Below are positions 1 to 11,672 of a stretch of 64,000 nt of DNA, one piece after another. The notes beneath the pieces are model-generated. The model saw only the letters and a list, made by a program, of their open reading frames with translations. It was not told the DNA's origin and made no database searches. The translations under genes and the position numbers were made by a program. The stretch covers positions 52,918 through 116,917 of the forward strand of contig NZ_PSNW01000014.1 of the NCBI RefSeq assembly GCF_002930645.1. The letters are read 5' to 3'. The DNA is from Solimonas fluminis. GTDB taxonomy: Bacteria; Pseudomonadota; Gammaproteobacteria; Nevskiales; Nevskiaceae. How positions within the stretch are numbered: position 1 is the stretch's first letter; each line of letters begins with the position of its first letter.

Positions 1-252
1 CAGCAGGAAGGCCCGGCCGGCGTAGCGGCCCAGCGCATAGTTGGCGCTGGCGCCGATCAGGGAGCCCAGGCCGCCGGCGGCCACCGCCAGGAAGGGGTTC
101 AGCTGGCCCTTGGCGGCGAGATAGCCGGCCGGGATCATCACCAGCTCCGAGGGCACCGGGAACAGGCTGGATTCCAGCGCCATCAGGAACACGATCTCGG
201 CATAGCCGAGGTGCGCCAGGATGCCGCTGAGCCACTGGCCGAAGGCTTCCAT
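1..252 (-). CDS. DedA-family membrane protein (N-terminal part, runs off the window)
   Basis: Only the first 84 codons lie in the window; the gene continues past base 1. The visible protein starts [10 protein letters not shown] and has the features of DedA (SNARE-associated) proteins: an N-terminal hydrophobic helix, then a re-entrant-type segment around LESSLFPVPSELVM (residues 27-40) and a Gly-rich stretch near GGLGSLIGASANYALGR. Family members are inner-membrane proteins linked to lipid scrambling and proton-dependent envelope homeostasis. The ATG shares one base with the pcm stop codon (TGATG), so it is probably the distal gene of surE-pcm-dedA. The specific DedA subgroup cannot be told from this fragment. 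Confidence 0.8.
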   Translation of the reverse strand, partial: MEAFGQWLSGILAHLGYAEIVFLMALESSLFPVPSELVMIPAGYLAAKGQLNPFLAVAAGGLGSLIGASANYALGRYAGRAFLL

Positions 253-950
253 CAGGCCTTACCCGCCAGCAGGGGCACGAAGCTCACAGGGGTGACGTCC
301 TGTTCCTTGAAGGCTCCGGTGATGCGGCGGTCGATCACGCGCAGCACCTGGCCGCCCTGCGGCCCCACCGGGATCACCAGGCGGCCGCCCTTGTCGAGCT
401 GCGCGAGCAGGGCCGGCGGCACGCTCTCGGCCCCGGCGGTGACCAGGATGCCGTCGTAGGGCGCATAAGGCATCCAGCCCTGCATGCCGTCGGCGTAGCC
501 GAAGTGCACGTTGCGGCAGCCGATCCCGGTCAGGCGCTTGCGGGCGACCTCCGACAGCGGCTTGATGCGCTCCACCGTGAACACCACGTCCACCAGGTCG
601 GACAGGACCGCGGTCTGGTAGCCGCTGCCGGTGCCGATCTCCAGCACGCGCTTGAGCCGCTTGCCCTGCAGCAGCAGCTGCGTCATCAGCGCCACGATGT
701 AGGGCTGGGAGATGGTCTGGGCGTGGCCGATGGGCAGGGCGTCGTTGTCGTAGGCCCGGGTCTTCAGGGCCTCGGAGACGAACTCGTGCCGCGGCAGCTT
801 GGCCATGGCGGCCAGCACCTTCTCGTCGCTGATGCCCAGGCGGCGCAGTTCGTCGATCAGGCGCGAGCGCGGCGCCGGTATGGCGGCCGCGCCGCCGTTG
901 GCCGCGGCACGAGCCTGGGCCGGCGTCTTGTTGCGCAGGTCGTACCTCAC
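252..950 (-). CDS. pcm: Protein-L-isoaspartate O-methyltransferase
   Basis: This enzyme uses S-adenosylmethionine to methylate isoaspartyl residues in aged proteins, starting their repair in the cytoplasm. The SAM-binding motif [13 protein letters not shown] lies at about residues 102-114, and the family signature around [10 protein letters not shown] is at 74-83. The GTG at 948-950 is chosen as start because it overlaps the surE stop (GTGA) and no ATG precedes the conserved core. It gives 232 residues, about 20 more than E. coli Pcm, the extra being an Ala-rich N-terminus. The frame stays open upstream through surE, but that part is shadow. The surE-pcm pairing is the usual gammaproteobacterial arrangement. 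Confidence 0.95.
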   Translation of the reverse strand: MRYDLRNKTPAQARAAANGGAAAIPAPRSRLIDELRRLGISDEKVLAAMAKLPRHEFVSEALKTRAYDNDALPIGHAQTISQPYIVALMTQLLLQGKRLKRVLEIGTGSGYQTAVLSDLVDVVFTVERIKPLSEVARKRLTGIGCRNVHFGYADGMQGWMPYAPYDGILVTAGAESVPPALLAQLDKGGRLVIPVGPQGGQVLRVIDRRITGAFKEQDVTPVSFVPLLAGKA

Positions 951-1693
951 AGGCGGCTGGCCCACTGCCCCAGCCGGTCCAGCAGGCTGTGGCGCGTCAG
1001 GTCCACCAGGATCGGCGTGATCGAGGCGCGGTTCTGCGCCACGGCATGGAAATCGGTGCCCGGGCCGCAGTCGGCCTCGCCGCCGGCGGCGCCGATCCAG
1101 TAGATCGGCCGGCCGCGCGGGTCGGCTGACTTGGTGACGGATTCGGCGCGGTGCCGGTTGCCCAGCCGGGTGACCTCGAAGCCCTGCAGCTGCTCCCAGG
1201 GGATGTCCGGCACGTTGACGTTGAGGATCGTGTCGCCCGGCAGCGGATCTTCCGCCAGCCGCTCGACCAGGCGCAGCGTGACCCGCGCGGCGGTCTCGAA
1301 ATGCTTCGGGGTATGCGAAACGCAGGACACCGCGATCGCCGACAGGCCCAGGTGGCGGCCTTCCATCGCGGCGGCCACGGTACCGGAATACAGGGTGTCG
1401 TCGCCCAGGTTGGCGCCGGCATTGATGCCGGAAACGACCATGTCGGGCTTGGTGTCGAGCAGGCCGGTCAGCGCCAGATGCACGCTGTCGGTGGGAGTGC
1501 CGTCGACGCACCAGACGCCGTCCGGGTGGCATTGGGCGCGGATCGGGTTCAGCAGGGTCAGCGAGTTGCTGGCGCCGCTGCGGTTGCGGTCCGGGGCCAC
1601 CACGGTGACCTCGTGGTGGCGGCGGAGGTGTTCGTGCAGGCAGCGCAGGCCCGGCGCCATGCAGCCGTCGTCGTTGGAGAGCAGGATTTTCAT
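947..1693 (-). CDS. surE: 5'/3'-nucleotidase SurE
   Basis: This is a metal-dependent nucleoside monophosphate phosphatase (survival protein E). The protein begins [10 protein letters not shown], with the metal-binding Asp pair at residues 8-9, a Ser-rich RNRSGASNS loop at 36-44 and the [12 protein letters not shown] motif at 89-99, all diagnostic of SurE. The length of 248 residues is normal. It is the first gene of surE-pcm-dedA, overlapping pcm by four bases. The smr-like gene upstream is divergent, so the 69-bp gap should hold promoters for both. In many gammaproteobacteria truD precedes surE and nlpD-rpoS follows pcm; neither arrangement is kept here. Confidence 0.96.
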   Translation of the reverse strand: MKILLSNDDGCMAPGLRCLHEHLRRHHEVTVVAPDRNRSGASNSLTLLNPIRAQCHPDGVWCVDGTPTDSVHLALTGLLDTKPDMVVSGINAGANLGDDTLYSGTVAAAMEGRHLGLSAIAVSCVSHTPKHFETAARVTLRLVERLAEDPLPGDTILNVNVPDIPWEQLQGFEVTRLGNRHRAESVTKSADPRGRPIYWIGAAGGEADCGPGTDFHAVAQNRASITPILVDLTRHSLLDRLGQWASRL

Positions 1694-1762
1694 GCGAACC
1701 GAATTAGCTGGCCCTAGTTTACCGGTTCAGGGGCTATGATGGTTGAGTTGGAAGGATTTTTC

Positions 1763-2314
1763 ATGCCCGGACACCACCCCGACGAAGACGACAGCGCCCT
1801 GTTCCGCGAGGCGGTCCGGGACGTGCGCCCGAAAGGCCCCAGCGAGCACGTCACCCTGAGCGGGCGGCGGCTGTCGACGGTGCCGCGTTCACGCGAGGCA
1901 GACGACCGCCAGGTGATGCGGGAACTGCTGGAAGAGCCCGACGAGCTGTTCGAAAGCGGCGACACCCTGGCCTATCGGGCCGAGGGCATCCAGGACGGCG
2001 TGTTCCGCAAGCTGCGCCGCGGCCAGTACCGGATCGAGCGGGAACTGGACCTGCATGGCCTGAACCGCGACCGCGCCCGCGAGGCCGTCAGCCGCTTCCT
2101 GGCGCTGTGCCTGGACCAGGACCTGCGCTGCGTGCGCATCATCCATGGCAAGGGCAACGGCTCGCCGAACTCCGGCCCGGTGATCAAGAGCCTGCTCGAC
2201 GGCTGGCTGCGCAAGCGCCGCGACGTGCTGGCCTTCTGCTCGGCACGCCCGGTGGACGGCGGCACCGGGGCGGTCTACGTGCTGCTGCGCCGCCGCAGCG
2301 GCGGCCCGGCGTGA
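1763..2314 (+). CDS. Smr-domain protein (SmrA-like DNA endonuclease family)
   Basis: The C-terminal half is an Smr domain: LDLHGL at residues 95-100 and HGKGNGS at 128-134 are the two conserved signatures, and the domain ends near LLRRRSGG. Stand-alone Smr proteins of proteobacteria are thought to be nicking or structure-specific nucleases; the exact role is uncertain. The N-terminal 90 residues are charged and lack a recognised domain, as in SmrA/SmrB proteins. The ATG at 1763 is chosen because GAAGGA at 1751-1756 is well spaced as a ribosome binding site. In-frame ATGs at 1736 and 1739 would add nine or eight residues but lack such a site. Confidence 0.85.
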   Translation: MPGHHPDEDDSALFREAVRDVRPKGPSEHVTLSGRRLSTVPRSREADDRQVMRELLEEPDELFESGDTLAYRAEGIQDGVFRKLRRGQYRIERELDLHGLNRDRAREAVSRFLALCLDQDLRCVRIIHGKGNGSPNSGPVIKSLLDGWLRKRRDVLAFCSARPVDGGTGAVYVLLRRRSGGPA

Positions 2315-2727
2315 AGGGAGCCGGCGGCCGGCTGCTGCGCCTGGCCTGGCCCCTGCCCTGGACCCTGGCCGGCCTGCTGCTGGCCTTGCCGGCCCTGCTG
2401 GGCGGCGGCTGGCAGTGGCGCCGGGTGGATGGTACGGGAGCCCTGTGCGCCCACGGCGGCCTGAGCGGCCGGATACTGGCCCGGAGCTGGATCGGTGCCA
2501 TCACCATCGGCCACCTCGTACTGGCCAGGGACAGCGCCACGCTGGAACGCACCCTGGCCCACGAACTGGTCCACGTGCGGCAGTTCGAGCGCTGGGGGCT
2601 GCTGTTCCCGCTGCTGTACCTCTGGGCCTCCTGGGAGGCCTGGCGCCATGGCGGACGAGCCTACTGGGACAACCGCTACGAAGTCGAGGCCCGGATGGCG
2701 GAGCCTGCCAGAAGCGTCCGGCACTGA
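2311..2727 (+). CDS. Small membrane protein with HExxH metallopeptidase-like motif
   Basis: No family name can be given with certainty. The 138-residue product has one hydrophobic segment at about residues 12-33. It then has AHELVHVRQFERWG, an HExxH zinc-binding signature at 84-88, a second hydrophobic stretch at 96-108 (LLFPLLYLWASW), and NRYEVEA at 121-127, which could supply the third metal ligand as in gluzincins. The GTG start overlaps the stop of the Smr gene (GTGA), so the two are probably translationally coupled. It is much shorter than M48 or M56 peptidases. It may be a minimal membrane peptidase or a protein that keeps the metal site without protease activity. Confidence 0.6.
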   Translation: MKGAGGRLLRLAWPLPWTLAGLLLALPALLGGGWQWRRVDGTGALCAHGGLSGRILARSWIGAITIGHLVLARDSATLERTLAHELVHVRQFERWGLLFPLLYLWASWEAWRHGGRAYWDNRYEVEARMAEPARSVRH

Positions 2728-2867
2728 ATCACGACGGCCATGCCGTCCGGCTTCCGAATCGTGACTTCGGTCTCAATTAAATCGGCCGTTTCAGTCGAGA
2801 CCAATCAAGGCCGGCGCGCCGTCAGTAAACTCCTCGCCATCCATCCGCACCGCGCTTGTGATCGCCC

Positions 2868-3674
2868 ATGAAAGCATCCTCTTCCCGGCTTGGCTCCCTT
2901 TTCGCAAGACTTGCCCTGCCCTGCCTGCTTGGCTTCGGCCTGGCAGCCTGCGGAGGCGGAGGAGGAAGCGGGGAGGAAGAGGAGGTCGGCTCGGACCGGG
3001 TGTTCTACAACTTCGACGAAGCAGGGGGTAGCATCGCCCGCAACAGCAGCTTTGATGGACTCCACGGCACGTTGATCGGCGTTCTGCGCTCCGAGGGCCA
3101 TTCCGGCCAAGCGGTCGACTTCACCGCACAAGCCGGCAGCCATGTGCTGTTCGACATCTGCTGCAATGACGACGTCATTGTGGAGTTTCCCGAGAACGCG
3201 ATCACTCTCGCCATGTGGTTGCGACCCGCTTCCGCCAATCCCGACCCCGACTCTTCCCGCCAGATTCTTGGTGGCACGGGAGGGGGCATACAGAGTTTCA
3301 TGCTGGAGATAAAAGAGGATCGGGTCGAATTCCTGCTCTGCCAGCCCAATACGGCGGGCCCGTTCTTCTCGATCGTCAGGAGCGTATCAGCGCTTCCCGA
3401 GCAGCAATGGACCCATGTGGCGGTGGTCTATGACGGAAGCACGGCCGTGCTGTACGTCAATGGGTTGGAAGACAGCCGGACGAGCATCTCGACACCCGTA
3501 TCGAGGGTTTACAACGATCTCATCCTGTCGTTCCCGGGCCGCGTCGACGATCTGTTCATGTCCTCTGCGGCGCTTACCCGGGATCAGGTACAGGCTCTGA
3601 TGGCCGGCGCCTGGGAGGCCCCGGCGGCAACGGTTCCGCCGAAGGCGCTTTTCCGACGATCCGCGGCGCCTTAA
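2868..3674 (+). CDS. LamG/concanavalin-like domain lipoprotein
   Basis: A predicted lipoprotein of 268 residues. The signal peptide ends in a lipobox, LAAC, with the lipidated Cys at residue 28, followed by a Gly run and an acidic linker (GEEEEVG). The rest resembles a LamG/concanavalin-A-like jelly roll: LAMWLRP, the pattern around QQWTHVAVVYDGS and YVNGLEDS are typical of that fold. These domains bind glycans or proteins at the cell surface; no substrate can be inferred. The residue after Cys is Gly, so outer-membrane sorting is possible. It stands alone and converges on ispF with 32 bp between stops, in the place where truD lies in some relatives. Confidence 0.75.
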   Translation: MKASSSRLGSLFARLALPCLLGFGLAACGGGGGSGEEEEVGSDRVFYNFDEAGGSIARNSSFDGLHGTLIGVLRSEGHSGQAVDFTAQAGSHVLFDICCNDDVIVEFPENAITLAMWLRPASANPDPDSSRQILGGTGGGIQSFMLEIKEDRVEFLLCQPNTAGPFFSIVRSVSALPEQQWTHVAVVYDGSTAVLYVNGLEDSRTSISTPVSRVYNDLILSFPGRVDDLFMSSAALTRDQVQALMAGAWEAPAATVPPKALFRRSAAP

Positions 3675-3706
3675 GCGCCATCGCCACGGAGAATGCTTCG
3701 TCCGAA

Positions 3707-4192
3707 TCAGCAGGCGGCCTGCGCCAACAGCACCACGGCATGCGCCGCGATGCCTTCCTTGCGGCCGATGTGCCCCATGCCCTCGTTGGTGGTCGCCTTG
3801 ACGTTGACGCAGGCGATGTCCACGCCCAGGTCGGCCGCCAGGGTCTCGCGCATGGCCTGGGTGTGGGGCGAGACGCGCGGCACCTGCGCGATCAGGGTCA
3901 GGTCGGCGTTGACCACGCCGTAGCCGGCCTCGCGCACCCGGCGCATGACCTCGGCCAGCAGGCGGCGGCTGTCGATGCCCTTGAACCGGGCGTCGGTGTC
4001 CGGGAACAGCTTGCCGATGTCGCCGCCGCCGATGGCGCCCAGCAGGGCGTCGCAGAGGGCGTGGATCATGGCGTCGCCGTCGGAGTGGGCGATGATGCGC
4101 CAGGCGCAGGGGATGTGGACGCCACCAAGATGGACGCCCTCGCCCGCCTCGATGCGGTGGGCATCGAAGCCGTGGCCGATACGGAGTTTCAC
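3707..4192 (-). CDS. ispF: 2-C-methyl-D-erythritol 2,4-cyclodiphosphate synthase
   Basis: This enzyme forms the cyclic diphosphate intermediate of the MEP pathway to isoprenoids. The N-terminus [11 protein letters not shown] gives the metal ligands Asp10 and His12, with His44 in the [14 protein letters not shown] segment, and the C-terminal [19 protein letters not shown] is the family signature. It has 161 residues, the usual size. The GTG start at 4190-4192 overlaps the ispD stop (GTGA), so ispD and ispF should be made together. ispD and ispF are separate here, not fused as in some bacteria. Confidence 0.96.
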   Translation of the reverse strand: MKLRIGHGFDAHRIEAGEGVHLGGVHIPCAWRIIAHSDGDAMIHALCDALLGAIGGGDIGKLFPDTDARFKGIDSRRLLAEVMRRVREAGYGVVNADLTLIAQVPRVSPHTQAMRETLAADLGVDIACVNVKATTNEGMGHIGRKEGIAAHAVVLLAQAAC

Positions 4193-4899
4193 GGACTGTT
4201 CTCCTGTTGCGCCAGCCAGAACTCCGCCAGCGGCAGGTCTTCCGGATAGGTCACCTTGATGTTGCTCTCGCGGCCCCGCACCAGGCGCGGCTCGTAGCCG
4301 GCGCGCTCCATGGCGCTGGCTTCGTCGGTCACCGCCAGGCCGCGCTCGCTGCAGTCGCGCAGGGACTGCATCAGCAGGTCCAGCCGGAACAACTGCGGGG
4401 TCTGGGCGCGCCAGACGGACTCGCGGTCCACGGTGCCGGCCACCTTGCCCTTGCGAGCCTGCTTGAGGGTATCGCTGACCGGCAGGGCCAGCAGGCCGCC
4501 GTTCTCGTCGGCCGCCTCCTCGCAAAGGTTCTCGATGTCGCTCCAGGCGACGCAGGGCCGGGCGGCATCGTGCACCAGGGCATAGACCTCGCCGAAGACG
4601 GCGCTGCGCCGGGCCACCACCTCCAGTCCCGCCAGCACCGATTCGGCCCGGGCGGAACCGCCGGTGGTGGTGACGATCTTGGGGTGCCGGGCGATCGGCA
4701 GGCGCTGGAACTCGGTGTCGCTGCGGGCCAGCACCACCACCACGCCGTCCACCCACTCGGACTCGATGAAGGGCGCCAGGCTCCACTCGATCAGGGAGCG
4801 GCCGCGCAAGGGGAGATACTGCTTGGGGCGGGCGGCTCCCATACGGGTACCCCCGCCGGCGGCGGGAAGCACGGCCCAGTAACGCACCCGGGGATCCAC
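4189..4899 (-). CDS. ispD: 2-C-methyl-D-erythritol 4-phosphate cytidylyltransferase
   Basis: This is the CTP-dependent cytidylyltransferase of the MEP pathway. The nucleotide-binding motif [11 protein letters not shown] lies at about residues 11-21, followed by PKQYL, and VHDAARPCV and TDEASAMER are conserved active-site regions. The frame stays open upstream, so the start must be chosen. GTG at 4897-4899 gives 236 residues, exactly the E. coli length, with the nucleotide-binding loop in the normal place; GTG at 4887 is the alternative. No strong ribosome binding site is visible, in keeping with read-through from ftsB five bases upstream. Confidence 0.93.
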   Translation of the reverse strand: MDPRVRYWAVLPAAGGGTRMGAARPKQYLPLRGRSLIEWSLAPFIESEWVDGVVVVLARSDTEFQRLPIARHPKIVTTTGGSARAESVLAGLEVVARRSAVFGEVYALVHDAARPCVAWSDIENLCEEAADENGGLLALPVSDTLKQARKGKVAGTVDRESVWRAQTPQLFRLDLLMQSLRDCSERGLAVTDEASAMERAGYEPRLVRGRESNIKVTYPEDLPLAEFWLAQQENSP

Positions 4900-4904
4900 G
4901 ACGA

Positions 4905-5183
4905 CTACTGGGCGACCACGAGGTAGAACGTTTCGTCCGACTTGATCATGCCCAGCGTGGTACGGGCCCGGGCCTCGATGGCCGCGGTACCGCTGCCCAG
5001 GTCCCGCACCTCGGCATCGCGGGCGGCGTTGCGCGCCCGCAGCTTGGCGTTCTCTTCCTGCTGCGCCTGGACCTGGGACTTGAGGCGGTGGGTGTGGGCC
5101 ACACCGCCGTCGGCAACCCACAGCCGCCACTGCAGCCCCGTCAGCATCAGGGCGAGGACTGCAATGGCGACACGGTTGTTCAT
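4905..5183 (-). CDS. ftsB: Cell division protein FtsB
   Basis: A small bitopic septum protein that joins FtsL and FtsQ in the divisome. The 92-residue product has a short cytoplasmic start, one transmembrane helix at about residues 4-20, a periplasmic coiled coil at about 32-65 ([20 protein letters not shown]) and a C-terminal part containing [18 protein letters not shown], which matches the FtsB/DivIC ending. It lies nine bases after eno and just before ispD, the standard eno-ftsB-ispD-ispF order. Confidence 0.93.
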   Translation of the reverse strand: MNNRVAIAVLALMLTGLQWRLWVADGGVAHTHRLKSQVQAQQEENAKLRARNAARDAEVRDLGSGTAAIEARARTTLGMIKSDETFYLVVAQ

Positions 5184-5192
5184 TACCCTAGC

Positions 5193-6575
<1,383 letters not shown>

Positions 6576-8468
6576 TCAGTCCTCGGCCAGCACGATCAGC
6601 TGGTCGCGGTCGCTGAAAGACACCCGCTCCGACTTCCTCGGGTTCACCACCACGCCGTAGCCCTTGTCGCGGTCGTTGGCGTTGGCGTGCAGCCGGTAGC
6701 CGATGGCGGTCTCTCCGCGTTGGGCGGCCGCCTCCAGGACGGTGTGGAAATCCACCGGCAGGCCGGGCCGCAGGTACTGGGTGACGGGACGGATGTAGAT
6801 CTCCGAGCCCTCGGAGCTGAACAGGCTGCGGAACACCCGGTCCAGCTGCTTGTTTTCCGACAACTGCGACAGCATCAGGCTGACCAGCTTGTCGCTGACG
6901 ATGAAGTCGTCGGCGCGGGCGACCTGGGCCAGCGCGCGATTGCGCATGTCCATCATCTCGCTGACGATCGAGAGGTGGCGGCCGCAGGATTCGGAGATGT
7001 TGCGCAGGTGCAGCAGCGCGATCAGCGTCTGGGCATCGGCCTCCTGCACCGGCAGGTCGCTGTAGCTGAGCAGGATGATGTGGTTGAACTCCGGCACCCG
7101 CAGCGCATCCAGCGTGGCCCGATCGGTGATGTCGCCGCCGGCGAAGCGCAGACGCTGGCGCTGCAGGCGCTTGGACAGGGACAGCAGCGTCTCGCGCGCC
7201 CCTTCGCGGCGGCACAGCACGATCACCTCGGAGCCGGGCGCCACATAGTTGTCCAGCTCGCGGATGATGGCCTCGGCCTTCTCGTTCCAGCCCAGGATCA
7301 AGGTGCGCTCCGGCACCGCGGCGGGACGCGCGCCGTTGACGATGGCGCGCAGGTTGGGTGCCGGCGGCGGGATGTCCGACAGCACCACGGTATCGTCGTC
7401 CTCGCTGATGGCGATCACCTGGTCGCCCGGGCCGATGCGCGTGTTCATCGGCGGGTTGACCAGGGCTTCGCCGTCGGCGCGCATCAGGCCCATGACGGTG
7501 GACTCCTCGTAGGCGCCGAGGGCCTCGCGGTAGGTCCGGCCGACGAGGCCCGGCTCCTGCTTGAAATAGATCTCGGCGCCGTCGAAGTCCAGCAGTTCGG
7601 TGTAGACCACGCTCAGGCCCGACTGGCGGCAGGTCTGGGCGGTGACCCGCGCGATCAGGTCCTCGCCCTGGATGAAGATCGCCTCCTGCCCGCCCACCAG
7701 CGCGGCCGCCTCCAGGTTCCTGGCGTCGCGGATCTCGCCGACGATGTGGTAGGGCTCGGCCTTGCGGGCGGGGTTGTTGGTGATGGCCAGCACCGACTTG
7801 ATGACGTAGATGTCCGGGTTGTCGGACTCCGGCGCCAGCACGACGATGGACCGCGCCGAGTGCGGGTCCACCACCGCCAGGTCGTCCAGGTCCAGCGGGT
7901 TGCCGCGGCGGCAGATCACCCGGGTATTGCCGGTGTCCGGGAACTTGGCCTTGATGTCGTCCTCCATCTCCACCTTGTCCCGGTCCGCCAGGATCACGAT
8001 GCGCGGATCCTTCTGGTTGGAGTTGGCGATCAGCAGCTCGCCGATGATCGAGTAGACCTTGCTGGACCAGCCCAGGATCAGGGTGTGGTTGGACTCGATC
8101 ACGCGCGAGCGCCCCTTGCGCAGCTCGGTGAGCTGGGATTCCAGGCCCGAGGTGATGGTGCCGATCAGGATGCTGACCACGAACAGGCCGCAGATCGTCA
8201 CCAGCAGCATGACCGCCCGCAGGCCCCAGCCCTGGTCGCCGGCCAGCGTGCCGGTATCCAGGGCATGCATCAGGCTCAGCCACAGGCCTTCGACCGGCCC
8301 CGCCCCCTCCGGCGCCACGCCGAACAGCATCAGCAGCAGCGAGGCGACGAGCACGACGGCGGCGGATACCAGCGCCAGCCAGCCGATGATGGCGATGGCA
8401 CCCTTGGACAGGGTGTTCTCGAAGCGATAGCGCAGGTGGTCGCGCCAGTGGATCGACTTGGACGTCAT
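6576..8468 (-). CDS. CASTOR/POLLUX-type ion channel with RCK-like NAD-binding domains
   Basis: The protein has 630 residues. The first 120 hold two membrane helices (TM1 about 22-48, rich in Ala/Val/Leu; TM2 about 81-107) around a pore-loop-like segment, MHALDTGTLAGDQG. The remaining cytoplasmic part has two copies of a Rossmann-type regulator-of-conductance domain, each opening with a similar motif (HTLILGWSSK and RTLILGWNEK). This matches the plant CASTOR/POLLUX family and its bacterial relatives. No GYG potassium filter is seen, so ion selectivity is unknown. The ATG at 8466-8468 starts MTSKSIHWRDHL; upstream in-frame starts add a Pro/Gly-rich stretch that looks non-coding. It sits between pyrG and eno. 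Confidence 0.85.
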   Translation of the reverse strand: MTSKSIHWRDHLRYRFENTLSKGAIAIIGWLALVSAAVVLVASLLLMLFGVAPEGAGPVEGLWLSLMHALDTGTLAGDQGWGLRAVMLLVTICGLFVVSILIGTITSGLESQLTELRKGRSRVIESNHTLILGWSSKVYSIIGELLIANSNQKDPRIVILADRDKVEMEDDIKAKFPDTGNTRVICRRGNPLDLDDLAVVDPHSARSIVVLAPESDNPDIYVIKSVLAITNNPARKAEPYHIVGEIRDARNLEAAALVGGQEAIFIQGEDLIARVTAQTCRQSGLSVVYTELLDFDGAEIYFKQEPGLVGRTYREALGAYEESTVMGLMRADGEALVNPPMNTRIGPGDQVIAISEDDDTVVLSDIPPPAPNLRAIVNGARPAAVPERTLILGWNEKAEAIIRELDNYVAPGSEVIVLCRREGARETLLSLSKRLQRQRLRFAGGDITDRATLDALRVPEFNHIILLSYSDLPVQEADAQTLIALLHLRNISESCGRHLSIVSEMMDMRNRALAQVARADDFIVSDKLVSLMLSQLSENKQLDRVFRSLFSSEGSEIYIRPVTQYLRPGLPVDFHTVLEAAAQRGETAIGYRLHANANDRDKGYGVVVNPRKSERVSFSDRDQLIVLAED

Positions 8469-8500
8469 GCCGCCCCCGGTTCGTGGACGTTGGAAAGCAC

Positions 8501-8523
8501 AACGCCGCCCGGAAGGCGGCGTT
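8501..8523 (-). terminator. Strong hairpin between pyrG and the channel gene
   Basis: A perfect 9-bp stem (8501-8509 with 8515-8523) and a 5-base loop lie downstream of pyrG on the minus strand. The following bases are only weakly T-rich, so it may be a partial terminator, an RNA stabiliser or part of the channel gene's leader. Confidence 0.4.
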
Positions 8524-8631
8524 GCGGACATCGGCGAGTATAGAGGAGCGCCTGGGCCGGACCCGGCCGCGGGCACTTCGCTCTGTGACGCAGTGCCCCG
8601 CAATCAGGGGCGAAAACGCAACCCGGCCCCT

Positions 8632-10350
<1,719 letters not shown>

Positions 10351-10372
10351 TTACAGGCTGCCCCTCCCCCTC

Positions 10373-11665
10373 TCAATGATCAGAGTGACAAAGATGCTCC
10401 GGGACACCGGGCAGGTCGTGCAGCCAGGCCGCCTGCGGCGCGCCTTCCGCGCGCCAGAACCCCGCGACGGCCAGCAGTTCGCCGCCGCGCCAGATCAGGG
10501 GTGTGCGCTGCCGCACCCAGACCGGCAGGCCGGCCTCCTGGAACAGGTTCTTCAGGCTGCGGCGGTGCTTGGCGCCGGCCGGGCGCAGTTCCTCGCCCCC
10601 GGCGGGAAAACGCACGGTCAGCGGTGCCGCAGGGAGGCGCGCCAGGCGCAGGCGCCCGCAGCCCGGCGGCAGTTCCAGCTCGCGGCGCCCCGGCCAGGCC
10701 AGCTCCAGGCCCCTGGGCGGGGGCGGCAGGGCCGGCAGCCGGTACAGGACATCCCGGTAGCGCCGCAGTTCGGCACCGTCGTGCAGCAGGCGGGGCGAGG
10801 CGTCGGGCCGGGCCGCCAGCAGCTCCCGCTCCAGGCGGTCCAGCAGGGCGGCCGGCGGCGCCTGGAGCCCGGCCTGGGCCAGCCAGTGGCGCAGCAGGTT
10901 GTTGCGCCGGGCCACCGGCAACTCCAGCAGGGCCGGGATCGCCAGCCCCCCGTCCTTCCGGGCGGATTGCAGGTCGATCTCCGCCAGGTCGGCCAGCAGG
11001 CCGGCCGCTTCCGCGGCATGGCGCGAGAAGCGCCCCAGGGTCTCGGACGCCTGGGGCCAGCGCTGCTGCAGGCGCGGCATGACCTCGCGGCGCAGCCAGG
11101 AACGGGCATGGGCCGGGTCGCGGTTCTGCGGGTCTTCCACCCATTCCAGCCCCTGCGCCAGGGCCTGTTCGCGCAAGGCCTGCCGGGAAAGCGCCAGCAG
11201 CGGCCGCCACAGCTTGCCAGGCCCGAAGGGCAGCAGCGGCTGCATGCCGGCCATGCCGGCCACGCCGGTGCCGCGCAGCAGGCGCAGCAGCAGGGTCTCG
11301 GCCTGGTCGTCGCGGTGATGCGCGGTGACCAGGCAATCGCCGGGCCGCATCAGGCCGCGCAGGGCCTCGTAGCGCGCTTCGCGCGCTGCGGCTTCCAGGC
11401 CGCCCGGGTGCCGGCGATCCACCTCGACCCGGCACAGCGTAAGGGGAACGCCGAGGCGCCGGCAGACGCGCCGGCAGTGGGCCGGCCAGGCATCCGCCGC
11501 CGGCTGCAGGCCGTGGTGGACGTGCACCGCGCGCAGCCGCCGCGGCGCGGCCTGGGCCAGCCACTGCAGCAGCACGGTGGAGTCGCAGCCGCCGCTGTAG
11601 GCCAGCCAGAAGCGCGCACCCCGCGGCAGCTGCGGCAGTTCGGGCAGCTGCAGCGGCGGGCTCAC
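10373..11665 (-). CDS. tilS: tRNA(Ile)-lysidine synthase
   Basis: TilS puts lysidine on C34 of tRNA-Ile(CAU) so that it reads AUA. The ATP-pyrophosphatase P-loop SGGCDST lies at residues 24-30, and the motif VTAHHRDDQAETLLLRLLRGTG is typical of TilS (quoted core HHRDDQAET). C-terminal substrate-recognition domains run to residue 430 with RRSLKNLFQEAGLPVW conserved. It follows accA by seven bases, the common accA-tilS pair. The Pro/Arg/Leu-rich composition is high even for this GC-rich window but the core motifs are intact. Confidence 0.94.
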   Translation of the reverse strand: MSPPLQLPELPQLPRGARFWLAYSGGCDSTVLLQWLAQAAPRRLRAVHVHHGLQPAADAWPAHCRRVCRRLGVPLTLCRVEVDRRHPGGLEAAAREARYEALRGLMRPGDCLVTAHHRDDQAETLLLRLLRGTGVAGMAGMQPLLPFGPGKLWRPLLALSRQALREQALAQGLEWVEDPQNRDPAHARSWLRREVMPRLQQRWPQASETLGRFSRHAAEAAGLLADLAEIDLQSARKDGGLAIPALLELPVARRNNLLRHWLAQAGLQAPPAALLDRLERELLAARPDASPRLLHDGAELRRYRDVLYRLPALPPPPRGLELAWPGRRELELPPGCGRLRLARLPAAPLTVRFPAGGEELRPAGAKHRRSLKNLFQEAGLPVWVRQRTPLIWRGGELLAVAGFWRAEGAPQAAWLHDLPGVPEHLCHSDH

Positions 11666-11672
11666 GTCCGGC

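Noticed and set aside
1735..1740. A TATGAT -10 box for the Smr gene
   Set aside because: No -35 at 16-18 bases is present, so the promoter could not be supported.
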